64,000 nucleotides of DNA from Candidatus Aerophobetes bacterium Ae_b3b (GTDB taxonomy: Bacteria; Aerophobota; Aerophobia; Aerophobales; AE-B3A). Location: positions 6,726 through 70,725 of the forward strand of contig NJBP01000004.1 in NCBI GenBank assembly GCA_005223085.1, given 5' to 3'. The notes beneath the pieces were generated by a model that saw only the letters and a list, made by a program, of their open reading frames with translations, ran no database searches and was not told the origin of the DNA. Below are positions 9,001-17,472 of this stretch, piece after piece. The translations under genes and the position numbers were made by a program. The number at the start of each line of letters is the position of its first letter. Within the stretch, counting starts at the first letter, position 1.

Positions 9001-9654
9001 TTAGGCCACAAAAACTATCCCTACAGAAATGGCGCAAGGTATAGATTCAGGATCAACATCTTTATGCGCTACTGGATAGATTCCCCAGCCTACCAGACTC
9101 ACTAAACGGTAAACATCAATCCCTACCGCCTCCATGGAAGGCCTTGCCTTCAAAGGGAAACGACATCGGCCACTGTCCAGGAATTGACAGATTCGACCCC
9201 CACAAAGAGCGGTCTTACATCCTCCCGCAGCAAAACCAGCCGCAAAATAATACCCGTCATTAAAAGCTAGAGCCTCAACTCCAGAGACTATACGATGCGT
9301 TTTACCCTGGTGGGCCATATGAGCCTTATACCACTTCTCATCGTCCACAAAATCCTCAGCCGGCAAAACATCATTCTTTACCATTATAGCATAACTATAT
9401 TTTTCTAATATCCTTCGCATCTGGTGCGGCTCGGGGGTATAGGGAGGACAATTAGGCGTTTCCCCGTATAAGTGGCAGCGAGGAACAAGACATTTCAGCC
9501 TCACCCGTGGGTCTACCACAACTTGCCTGGCAGGGATAATTCTGGCATCGGTTGCTCCTAACTGAAGAGATTTTTCTTGATAAAGATCAAGATCTTTTTT
9601 CAAAATCTTTTCCGGGGTATCTAGTTTTATTCTCCTGGCTCTAATCTTACCCAT
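9001..9654 (-). CDS. DUF2284-family cysteine-rich metal-binding protein
   Basis: The ~217-residue product has the DUF2284 signature: LGATDARIIPA, then VVVDPRVRLKCLVPRCHLYG, ETPNCPPYTP, and later GCKTALCGG and GRCRFP. The clustered cysteines suggest an iron-sulfur or other metal site; the function is unknown, and the family is common in anaerobes and archaea. Start 9654 (MGKIRARRIK) is preferred; GTG 9735 adds 27 residues but has no clear ribosome site. The next gene upstream is a CYTH protein 30 nt away. Confidence 0.8.
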   Translation of the reverse strand: MGKIRARRIKLDTPEKILKKDLDLYQEKSLQLGATDARIIPARQVVVDPRVRLKCLVPRCHLYGETPNCPPYTPEPHQMRRILEKYSYAIMVKNDVLPAEDFVDDEKWYKAHMAHQGKTHRIVSGVEALAFNDGYYFAAGFAAGGCKTALCGGRICQFLDSGRCRFPLKARPSMEAVGIDVYRLVSLVGWGIYPVAHKDVDPESIPCAISVGIVFVA

Positions 9655-9765
9655 TATTTGCTTCTCTTCAACCTGATTCTTAAGATTGACAACTCTGACC
9701 AAAAACTTGCCGAAGCTTTTTTGAAAGAACCTCACTACTTATAGAAATTAAGGAGAGAAACGGAT

Positions 9766-10278
9766 TTATTTTTCAACCTGACTCTCAAGAAGTTCAAGAT
9801 AAGAGTTCCTGGTGAGTTTTCTTTTTTCTATACCTAACTTTTGCAAAAGCTCGAACATCTTTTCTTTATGCTTCCAGGAGGTTCCTTCCAGCTCCATAAA
9901 ATTGCCTAATCCTTTTACTTCATCCAGATAAATTCTCAGATCTTCCCACTGATAAAAACTCCTCCATTTCTCCACTTCTCTTATGGGGGAAAACCCCAAA
10001 TTTTTTAAAAGGTTAAATGCCCCCTTCTCTACCCTTATCTGAATCTCTTTTCTGGTTTTCGTCTCCGGATCAAGCTTTTCTCCTTTGTAAGTTAAAAAAT
10101 AGTTATCTTCAACTTTCCGCATTCTCAAGGCTTCATCAGATTTTTTAAAATCATGACAGGGATGTCTGAAATAGACATCCTTTTGATGGGTTCGGTTGAT
10201 AAATTCTGCCCCTAACTCACCTAACCTCTTTTTCATTGGTTCAATCTCTATCTTTGCCTTGATCTCCACCTCCAGCAT
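9766..10278 (-). CDS. CYTH-domain protein (CyaB-like, class IV adenylate cyclase/triphosphatase fold)
   Basis: The 170-residue product opens with MLEVEIKAKI, the ExExK signature of CYTH enzymes, which act on triphosphate substrates inside a beta tunnel. Further motifs are the basic strand ALRMRKVEDNYFLTYKG and the YLDEVKGLGNFMELE strand. Close relatives are annotated class IV adenylate cyclase, but activity varies (thiamine-triphosphatase, polyphosphatase), so the substrate cannot be set from sequence. It lies directly downstream of ftsW. Confidence 0.8.
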   Translation of the reverse strand: MLEVEIKAKIEIEPMKKRLGELGAEFINRTHQKDVYFRHPCHDFKKSDEALRMRKVEDNYFLTYKGEKLDPETKTRKEIQIRVEKGAFNLLKNLGFSPIREVEKWRSFYQWEDLRIYLDEVKGLGNFMELEGTSWKHKEKMFELLQKLGIEKRKLTRNSYLELLESQVEK

Positions 10279-10314
10279 CTTAAGACCCCTTAATACTATT
10301 ACTTAAAAGAAAGT

Positions 10315-11427
10315 CTAGTCGGTATTCTTCAAATCCTTATTTTTAGAAATATTCAACAATATCCCCACCGCTGTCAGACACACTATCAAGGAAGAGCCTC
10401 CATAGCTAATGAAAGGCAGAGTAGCTCCAGTTGTGGGAAGAATTACTGTGGCTACACCCATATTGACAATGGCCTGAACGAGAATAAGACAGGTTAGTCC
10501 GAGAGCCAGAAGCTTACCCAGACCATCCGGTGCTTTTCTAGCAATTCTAAGACCACGCAGGGCTACCACAAAAAATAAAGCTATAATGATGCTGGTTCCA
10601 ATAAAACCGAGTTCCTCTCCAATTACGGCGAAAATAGAATCGGTGTGGGGAGCAGGAAGATAGAAAAGTTTTTCTTTTCCCTGACCTGGTCCCAGACCCC
10701 ACAGGCCCCCTGAGCCAATAGAGATCTTCAAATGCCGGGGATGAAAACCTATTCCCTGAGGGTCCAGTCCCGGGCGAAGAAATCCGAGTATCCTGATTTT
10801 CTGATAGCCTATCTTGAATATGGAGAAAGAGAGAGGTATCAAAGCTAGAATCACAGTGTAGGCAAGGTGAGAAATTCTGGCACCTCCGGCGTAGAGAAGA
10901 ATAAAGGCTAGTACGGCTATAATTAAAGCCGATCCTAGATCCGGCTCTATCATCACCAGAACAGAAATGACTCCCAGGGTAATAAAATAGGGTAGAGAGC
11001 CACTAATGTAACTTTGCATCTTTTCTTTCTTTCTTACCAGAGAAAAGGCAAGATAGATGATGAGACCCAGTTTGGTAAACTCACTGGGAGTGAAAGTGAT
11101 AGGGCCAAGGCCGATCAAGCGGTGTACACCACGGGTGGGTTTACCTATACCGGGTATGAAGACAGCACAAAGTAAAATTATAATAAAAAGAGGAAGGAAT
11201 CTCGATATGATCTGATATTTCTGATAATTAAACCTGCTGGCCAGCCAGAGGAAGATAAAACCCGGTCCCAGCCACAGCAGTTGACGCTTGAGAAAATAAT
11301 AAAGATCACCTTTATGATAAATATAGGCATAGGCTGCACTAGCACTAAAAAGTTCCATCAGCCCTATACCTACGAGTATCAACGTAGCAACCAGTAAAGG
11401 ATAATCAAAATCTTCCCCAGCTTTCAA
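10315..11427 (-). CDS. ftsW: FtsW, SEDS-family septal peptidoglycan glycosyltransferase
   Basis: This 370-residue polytopic membrane protein (about ten helices) polymerises lipid II at the septum together with the class B PBP encoded upstream. SEDS landmarks include GIGLMELFSASAAYAY, FTPSEFTKLGLIIY, EPDLGSALII, a GEELGFIG loop and the C-terminal LPTTGATLPFISYGGSSL block. It starts at TTG 11427, one base after the murD stop. It is the last dcw gene here; murG, murC, ftsQ, ftsA and ftsZ do not follow. Confidence 0.93.
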   Translation of the reverse strand: MKAGEDFDYPLLVATLILVGIGLMELFSASAAYAYIYHKGDLYYFLKRQLLWLGPGFIFLWLASRFNYQKYQIISRFLPLFIIILLCAVFIPGIGKPTRGVHRLIGLGPITFTPSEFTKLGLIIYLAFSLVRKKEKMQSYISGSLPYFITLGVISVLVMIEPDLGSALIIAVLAFILLYAGGARISHLAYTVILALIPLSFSIFKIGYQKIRILGFLRPGLDPQGIGFHPRHLKISIGSGGLWGLGPGQGKEKLFYLPAPHTDSIFAVIGEELGFIGTSIIIALFFVVALRGLRIARKAPDGLGKLLALGLTCLILVQAIVNMGVATVILPTTGATLPFISYGGSSLIVCLTAVGILLNISKNKDLKNTD

Positions 11428-11428
11428 T

Positions 11429-12775
11429 TTATGAGCCTAACTTTCTCACCTCCTCTTTAAAAACCTTTCCTCTCTCCTCATAATTCTTAAACTGATCAAA
11501 ACTGGCACAAGCAGGCGAAAGCAGAACACAATCACCTTTTTGAGCTTTATTAAAAGCCTCTCTTACTGCATCTCTCATATTTTCTACTTCGGAGAGTAGA
11601 CAGATGGTATTTAACTGAGCTTTAATTACCCTTTTAGCCTCCCCCAGCAAGATTACCCTCTTGACCCTTTCCTTTATGGCATTTCTAAGATAAAAGAAAT
11701 TGGCTCCCTTATCCTTTCCTCCCATAATGAGAATGATTGGCTGCGCGATGGACTCAAGGCAGCTCTTCACTGCCCCCTCGTTAGTGGCCTTAGAATCATT
11801 TATAAAATCCACTCCTCTTATCCTGGCCACCGGCTCACAGCGATGAGGCAGTCCTTTAAACTCCAGCAAAGCCTCTCTCACCGCTTCTCTCTCTAATCGA
11901 TAAAGAGAGGCGATAGCTATGGCAGAGAGAATATTTTCCAGATTATGAGACCCGGTAAAACTAATCTCGTCCCTGGAAACAACCACTTCCTCTCCCTCAA
12001 ACTTTCTCATTATGTGAGGTCCCTTAAGGAAAACTCCTCTTTCCAACCTCTCTTTTTGACTGAAAAAGATAACCTCTGCTCTGGTTTTTCTCCTTAAAGG
12101 GTAGACACGAGGATCGTCTCTATTTAATATGGTATAACCATCTGATTCCTGATTGGTGAGGATGCGACTTTTAAGCCAAATATATTGTTCAAGATCTGGA
12201 TGTCTATCCAGATGATCGGGGGAGATATTGAGAATACAGGATATAAAAGGCGAAAACTTCTTAATAGTTTCCAATTGGAAACTACTTACCTCTGTTACAA
12301 TTATTTTCCCGGGTCTTCTAACAACCTCAGAAAGAGGTATCCCTATGTTACCTGCTATCTGAACATCTTTGTAAGCTTTTTTCAGTATCTTCTCTGTGAG
12401 GACAGTGGTGGTGGTCTTTCCATTGGTACCCGTAATAGCAATAAGAGATCTATCTGGTAAAAAGCGGTAAGCTAGCTCTAACTCTCCCATTATAGGAATA
12501 TGTAGCTTTTCTGCCTGGCGAAGCAGGGGAATATCAAGAGGAATCCCAGGAGAAAGAACAATTAACTGGTGTCCGGGAAGGATTTCCAACGGGTGTGAGC
12601 CCAGGATTACCTTAATCCCATTTCTTTCAAACTCTCTGGCTCTAGCTCTCATCTCTTTACTATCTTCTAATTCATTAATGGTTACCTTTGCTCCCTTGTC
12701 CTTTAATAGACGGGTTGCTCCCATACCGCTGATTCCCATGCCCAGCACCAGTACTTTTTTACCTTTGAGCATCAT
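11429..12775 (-). CDS. murD: UDP-N-acetylmuramoyl-L-alanine:D-glutamate ligase
   Basis: MurD adds D-glutamate to UDP-MurNAc-L-Ala in the cytoplasm. The ~448-residue product has the N-terminal Rossmann start (LVLGMGISGMGATRLL), the ATP loop ITGTNGKTTTTVL, and NDSKATNEGA and LLSPACASFDQF motifs typical of MurD. ATG 12775 was chosen because GAGGTG lies 9 nt upstream; the GTG at 12787 overlaps that site. It overlaps or abuts mraY upstream and ftsW downstream. Confidence 0.93.
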   Translation of the reverse strand: MMLKGKKVLVLGMGISGMGATRLLKDKGAKVTINELEDSKEMRARAREFERNGIKVILGSHPLEILPGHQLIVLSPGIPLDIPLLRQAEKLHIPIMGELELAYRFLPDRSLIAITGTNGKTTTTVLTEKILKKAYKDVQIAGNIGIPLSEVVRRPGKIIVTEVSSFQLETIKKFSPFISCILNISPDHLDRHPDLEQYIWLKSRILTNQESDGYTILNRDDPRVYPLRRKTRAEVIFFSQKERLERGVFLKGPHIMRKFEGEEVVVSRDEISFTGSHNLENILSAIAIASLYRLEREAVREALLEFKGLPHRCEPVARIRGVDFINDSKATNEGAVKSCLESIAQPIILIMGGKDKGANFFYLRNAIKERVKRVILLGEAKRVIKAQLNTICLLSEVENMRDAVREAFNKAQKGDCVLLSPACASFDQFKNYEERGKVFKEEVRKLGS

Positions 12776-12780
12776 GGGCT

Positions 12781-13812
12781 TCACCACCTCAGGCTGCTTA
12801 ATCCTGCCAGAGCCAGAAGAAAAGCTAAAATCCAGAAACGGACGACAATCTTAGGCTCCTCTACTCCTTTAAGCTCATAATGATGATGGATGGGACTCAT
12901 TCTCAGGATACGCCTCCCAGTTAGTCGGAAGGAAATAACCTGCGATATTACAGATAAAGCCTCCAGCACAAAGACTCCTCCAATGAGAAGAAGCAGTATT
13001 TCTCTTTTTATCAAGATTGCGGTCATAGCCAGAGCTCCTCCTAGAAATTGGGCTCCTGTTTCTCCCATAAATACTTTAGCCGGGTAGCGATTGTACCATA
13101 GAAATCCCAGAGTCGCCCCCAGAAGTGCTGCCCAGAAGACCATCATCTCTTCTGCTCCAGGAACATGGTGAGTATTTACATAGCCATGAAAATAGGTAGC
13201 TCCCGCCACGTAGGCTAGAACACCGTAAGCTATCCCGGCGAACAGCATACAGCCGGCGACTAATCCATCCAGCCCATCGGTAATGTTAACGCTAATGGGA
13301 ACACACATCAGGATGAGCACAATCAAAGGAATGTAGCCCCACCCCAGGGCTAGACTGGCTCCGGTAAATGGAATGTAAAGATGAGTATCAAAAAAAGGCT
13401 GATAATAAAGAAAAAGGGCAACCGCCAGAGCCGGAATCAACTGAATGACCAATTTGGTTCTAATCCTAAGACCCCGGGAGCTCTTTTTTAATATTTTAAT
13501 CTCATCATCCCAGAATCCTATCAATCCCAGAAAAAGCGAAACAAAGAGAATAAGAAGAATTAGCTTATTGGTAAAATTGCCAAAGACAAGAAGGCTTAAA
13601 AGAAGGGCAACTATGATGAAAATCCCTCCTGCTACCGGAATACCCCTTTTTTCGCGATGAGTGGAAGGAGTAAACCTGCGAACGTAATCAACCCATCCTG
13701 CCTCTTTGAATTTCTTTATACATATCTTACCCCCCAACAGGCTCAAAGCAAGGGAAAGTAAAGCTGTGGCTGCGATACGCACCCATAGAGAAGAAATCAG
13801 GTAGAAGGGCAT
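12781..13812 (-). CDS. mraY: Phospho-MurNAc-pentapeptide translocase (lipid I synthase)
   Basis: This 343-residue integral membrane enzyme transfers phospho-MurNAc-pentapeptide to undecaprenyl phosphate. Diagnostic motifs are GLIGFWDDEIKI, NITDGLDGLV, the VFMGETGAQFLGG loop and SPIHHHYELKG, with about ten membrane helices. The start lies 16 nt inside the end of murF, indicating tight translational coupling in the dcw operon. Confidence 0.94.
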   Translation of the reverse strand: MPFYLISSLWVRIAATALLSLALSLLGGKICIKKFKEAGWVDYVRRFTPSTHREKRGIPVAGGIFIIVALLLSLLVFGNFTNKLILLILFVSLFLGLIGFWDDEIKILKKSSRGLRIRTKLVIQLIPALAVALFLYYQPFFDTHLYIPFTGASLALGWGYIPLIVLILMCVPISVNITDGLDGLVAGCMLFAGIAYGVLAYVAGATYFHGYVNTHHVPGAEEMMVFWAALLGATLGFLWYNRYPAKVFMGETGAQFLGGALAMTAILIKREILLLLIGGVFVLEALSVISQVISFRLTGRRILRMSPIHHHYELKGVEEPKIVVRFWILAFLLALAGLSSLRW

Positions 13813-15197
13813 AACTTCATCCTTAATCTATCAATGATTTCCTCCATCCTCATCTCTCTTGAGCCCTTAACCAAAAGACAATCATTTTCCCTGAGGAAAG
13901 TGAGTAATTTCTCAATCAGGCTTTTCTTATCTCGGAAGAAGAAAGCTTCTTCTATCCCAGCTTTTTTTGCCCCGGCAACTGTCTTATGAGAGTATTTCCC
14001 CAGAGTGAACAAAGCCTGGATGTTTAACTCCCCCATCAGGCTTCCTATTTTATAATGAAAAAATTCTGCCGCGCCTCCTAACTCCAACATATCTCCCAAG
14101 ACAACTATTTTCCGACCCCCTCTAATTTCCTTCAGCAGTTTCAAAGTCTGTTCCATAGACTCCGGATTTGCATTATAAGAATCATCAATTACTTTATATT
14201 TGCCCAATAGATATATCTGGGAATGCATGGAAGGAAGTTGAAAGTTTGACAGAGCTCGAGCCATAGTAGATAGAGGAACTCCCAGAATGAGAGCTACTGC
14301 GCAGGCAGCCAGGGCATTAGACACATTATATTCTCCAGGAATGGTCAGATGAATGGGAATCTTCCCTTTCCTGGAAATCAGGGTAAATTCCATGGCCTCC
14401 TGTTGGTTCTGGATGCCATCTGCTCCCACGTCAGATCCTTGCCCAATCCCAAAGGTGATTACCTTACATCTAGCTCTTGAGGCCAGTTCGGGAGTCCATT
14501 CACTATCATTGTTCAAAACTAGGCAATTGGTGGGATCCCTATTTAGCAGAGGAATAAGTTCTGCCTTGGCTTCTTTAATTTCCTCCAGACTTCCCAGAAA
14601 TCCCACATGAGAGTGATGGATGTTACTAATCACCCCAATGTGAGGTTCAACAATCTCAGCCAGGCGCTGGATCTCTCCTCTGGAATTCATCCCCATTTCA
14701 AAAACTCCTAATCTATGGGAGGAGGAAAGCTTAAGCAAGGAGAGGGGAACTCCAATTTGATTATTAAAATTTCCTTCGGATTTCAAAACCGGATATTGCT
14801 GGGATAGAATCTGCCAGATCATTTCCTTAACTGTAGTTTTGCCATTACTACCTGTTACTGCTATGAGAGGCAGGGAGAGTCTCCTCTGATGGTATCTGGC
14901 CAGTTCCTGTAAAGCTTGGAGGGTGTCTTTTACCTCTACCAGAAAAAAATCTCCGCCAGGAGGATAAATTGGCTCAGAGACAATGGCTCCACAGGCTCCT
15001 CTTTCGCGAGATTCCTCGACAAATTGGTGCCCATCGAACTTCTTACCCACAAGAGCAACAAAGAGATCCCCCTTTTGAAGATTTCGGGTATCGGTGCAGA
15101 TTTGATGAGGTGAGATGGAGGAGATGTCAGGGATTTTTCCTGTCAGTCTACCCTGGGTAGCTTTCACTATCTCCCGGATGGAAAAGTTATCCTCCAT
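13797..15197 (-). CDS. murF: UDP-MurNAc-tripeptide:D-Ala-D-Ala ligase
   Basis: The product is 466 residues with the Mur ligase three-domain plan: the N-terminal uridine-binding part with a DTRNLQKGDLFVAL strand, the ATP loop AVTGSNGKTTVKEMI, the GNFNNQIGVPLSLL motif specific to MurF, and the ligand motif DDSYNANPESM. It adds D-Ala-D-Ala to the muropeptide precursor. A weak AGAGAAA site precedes ATG 15197. Confidence 0.93.
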   Translation of the reverse strand: MEDNFSIREIVKATQGRLTGKIPDISSISPHQICTDTRNLQKGDLFVALVGKKFDGHQFVEESRERGACGAIVSEPIYPPGGDFFLVEVKDTLQALQELARYHQRRLSLPLIAVTGSNGKTTVKEMIWQILSQQYPVLKSEGNFNNQIGVPLSLLKLSSSHRLGVFEMGMNSRGEIQRLAEIVEPHIGVISNIHHSHVGFLGSLEEIKEAKAELIPLLNRDPTNCLVLNNDSEWTPELASRARCKVITFGIGQGSDVGADGIQNQQEAMEFTLISRKGKIPIHLTIPGEYNVSNALAACAVALILGVPLSTMARALSNFQLPSMHSQIYLLGKYKVIDDSYNANPESMEQTLKLLKEIRGGRKIVVLGDMLELGGAAEFFHYKIGSLMGELNIQALFTLGKYSHKTVAGAKKAGIEEAFFFRDKKSLIEKLLTFLRENDCLLVKGSREMRMEEIIDRLRMKLCPST

Positions 15198-15249
15198 TGG
15201 CTTTCTCTACTCTTTTGACCATCTAAAATCATAGTTTCATCATATCATA

Positions 15250-16737
15250 TTATTCTCTCCCAAGCAAATCTTGCACTACTTTCCTGTCCTCAAACTCTAC
15301 TACCTTATCTTTGAAAATTTGAAATTTTTCATGCCCTTTGCCTGCAATAAGAAGGGTGTCTTCCGTTCTCATTCTTTCTAGAGCTTCCTGTATGGCTTCT
15401 CTGCGGTCGACTATAACCAAATAATCTCTTTCTCTTTTTCCTCCAGCCTCCTTTACTCCCTTTTCAATCTGGACAATAATCTCTTCGGGGTCCTCGCTCC
15501 TGGGGTTATCGGAAGTAACAATTGAATAGTCGGCCAATTTAAGGGCTACTTTGCCCATAAGGGGACGTTTTTGCCTATCTCTATCGCCGCCACAGCCAAA
15601 TACCACCAACAACCTCCCCTTAACGACTCCCCGTAGAGCTTGTAATACTTTCTCCAGACCATCTGCGGTATGAGCGTAATCCACAAAAACTCTGAAGCCC
15701 TGCGAATTTTCAGTAGGTTCAAGTCTGCCGGGGACCCTCCTTAAAGACTCAAGCCCCTCTTTGATCAGAGCAAAAGGAATTTCTTCTCCCCTCGCCACTG
15801 AGGCAGCGGCCAGAGCATTGTAAACGTTATGAATACCTAGAAGAGATAGATTTATCTTATCAATGCTGTCAGCTTCCAAGATAAAATGGACACCGTTAGA
15901 GCTGACTTCTAAAACCTTTCCCCGGACATCAGCCTCTTTGGTAATCCCATAGGTAATTATCTGGCAAGGAGTCTCAGCCATGATATAACTTGCCACAGGA
16001 TCATCCACATTAACTACGGCTCCTTTAGGTGGCTTTTTTGGGGGGAGATTGCCCAGTGATTTAAACAAGGAGACTTTGGCTTCCAAATACTCATCAAGGT
16101 TTTTATGAAAATCGAGGTGCTCCGGAGAAAAATTGGTGAATACAGCCCAATCAAATTCTACCCCCTCAACCCTGTGAAGAACGAGGGCATGGGAGGAGAC
16201 TTCCATCACGACATAGTCAAGATGGTCATCCACCATTGCCCTGATCATTCGCTGCGCATCCTCTGACTCGGGGGTAGTGATGGAAGAGAAAGAAGAAAAT
16301 CCCCTTCCCAGGGTGTAATCGATGGTTGATATCTTCCCAACCCTATAGCCACATCGTTTGAGAATAGACTCGATGAGGTAAGCGGTAGTAGTTTTACCAT
16401 TGGTCCCAGTAATTCCAATCACGCGTATCTGTCCCGAAGGAAACTCATAAAAACGATTAGAGATCTGAGCTAATGCCACCCTTGAGGAAGGAACTCTGAC
16501 TGAAACGATTTTTGGGAAGGGGATTTGGATTTCTTTTTCTACTATTACTGCCTTAGCTCCTTTTTCTATAGCCTCAAGAATAAAGTCGTGGCCATCCTCC
16601 TTGAAGCCAGAAATAGCGACAAACAAGAAGTCCGGCTGGATCTTTCTCGAATCGTAGGCTACTCCCTCTATTTCCAAATCGGGATTGCCAGCTATTTTCT
16701 CTACATCTATCTCGGTGATAAGTTCTCTTAAATTCAT
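15250..16737 (-). CDS. murE: UDP-MurNAc-L-Ala-D-Glu:meso-diaminopimelate ligase
   Basis: The 495-residue Mur ligase has a DSRKIQPDFLFVAISG strand, the ATP loop GITGTNGKTTTAYLIE, the carbamylated-lysine region ENLD-like motifs, and the C-terminal TSDNPRSEDPEEI. The DNPR signature is that of meso-DAP-adding enzymes, so the cell wall is predicted to be DAP-type. A MITE-like element begins only 33 nt upstream of the start. Confidence 0.93.
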   Translation of the reverse strand: MNLRELITEIDVEKIAGNPDLEIEGVAYDSRKIQPDFLFVAISGFKEDGHDFILEAIEKGAKAVIVEKEIQIPFPKIVSVRVPSSRVALAQISNRFYEFPSGQIRVIGITGTNGKTTTAYLIESILKRCGYRVGKISTIDYTLGRGFSSFSSITTPESEDAQRMIRAMVDDHLDYVVMEVSSHALVLHRVEGVEFDWAVFTNFSPEHLDFHKNLDEYLEAKVSLFKSLGNLPPKKPPKGAVVNVDDPVASYIMAETPCQIITYGITKEADVRGKVLEVSSNGVHFILEADSIDKINLSLLGIHNVYNALAAASVARGEEIPFALIKEGLESLRRVPGRLEPTENSQGFRVFVDYAHTADGLEKVLQALRGVVKGRLLVVFGCGGDRDRQKRPLMGKVALKLADYSIVTSDNPRSEDPEEIIVQIEKGVKEAGGKRERDYLVIVDRREAIQEALERMRTEDTLLIAGKGHEKFQIFKDKVVEFEDRKVVQDLLGRE

Positions 16738-16770
16738 GGATTACTCTTTGTCCCGTATGGTAATTTTGGT

Positions 16771-16992
16771 CAAGAAGTATCTCGGCACTCTTCCCCTTCG
16801 TCGCTGTATATCGACTTTGGATTGTTTCTGCTCGTCATCTCGTCTCGGGAAAGACGTGAAACTCGTCGCTCCGCTCCTCAGACATCACGTCTTTCTTCTT
16901 CCTCAACTCCAAGACTCATTAAGGTGGCTGATATAAGGCTCCTGCGGGGAAAGTCCCTCGATACGCGTATAAATCTTCTCAATACTTTCCTG
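16771..16992 (+). mobile_element. MITE-like repeat element, copy 1
   Basis: About 222 bp, nearly identical by eye to the reverse complement of 21703-21929. The ends are imperfect terminal inverted repeats (CAAGAAGTAT at the left, ATACTTTCCTG at the right). In the middle a perfect 10-bp palindrome arm pair, AAAGACGTGA and TCACGTCTTT, encloses ~25 nt. It carries no transposase, which fits a non-autonomous element. Its right terminal repeat supplies the last codons and stop of the neighbouring coiled-coil gene. No clear target duplication is seen. Confidence 0.7.
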
Positions 16993-17380
16993 AAGAAACC
17001 AACGTACCGTTTCTCTCCAGCTCATTTCTCCGTATAATCAGCCGGGCTCGTTCGGTAGCCATCTCATTTATCTTCCTTCTCAGTTCACTGCGCTCCATTT
17101 TTAGTAGTTTGATTTTGGCTACAAAAAAATCTAATCTTTCCCGGTAGTTTTCTAAAGCTAGATTAGTGTTCTGAATCTCTATCCTCAGTCTCTCTACTTT
17201 TTGACTAATTCCCTCTATTTCTTTATTCCTTATCTCAGCAAGTATCTCATCTCGAGCTTCTATTATTTTAACGGCAGGATTTCTACCAATTTTTTCAGTA
17301 GCTCTGAACCCCTCGAAAAAGGCCGGCCGTAGTTCCGATCCACCGTATTGCTTTGAAGTTTTCAGCTTTGTTTTCGGCAT
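16979..17380 (-). CDS. Coiled-coil hypothetical protein within the dcw cluster
   Basis: The 133-residue product is mostly a long heptad-rich coiled coil from residue ~40 (ARDEILAEIRNKEIEGISQ through NEMATERARLIIRRNELE). There is no membrane segment or known domain. It sits between ftsI and murE, where this cluster usually has nothing, and could be an unrecognised division or elongation factor. The final residues (SSGKY and stop) are encoded by the end of the MITE-like element, so the native C-terminus was probably longer or different. Confidence 0.65.
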   Translation of the reverse strand: MPKTKLKTSKQYGGSELRPAFFEGFRATEKIGRNPAVKIIEARDEILAEIRNKEIEGISQKVERLRIEIQNTNLALENYRERLDFFVAKIKLLKMERSELRRKINEMATERARLIIRRNELERNGTLVSSGKY

Positions 17381-17472
17381 TTTTAACCCCCCTCTTTTGA
17401 AGTAAGAAATTGTTCCACCCTATTTCTTAATCACCCCAATTCTTGAAACTTTGATACTTTAAAATAGCCTGC

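Noticed and set aside
16822-17037. Similar open frames in both MITE-like copies (71 and 82 codons)
   Set aside because: Composition is arginine/serine-rich and unlike a protein, no ribosome site is present, and the symmetric ends and hairpin explain the conservation better.
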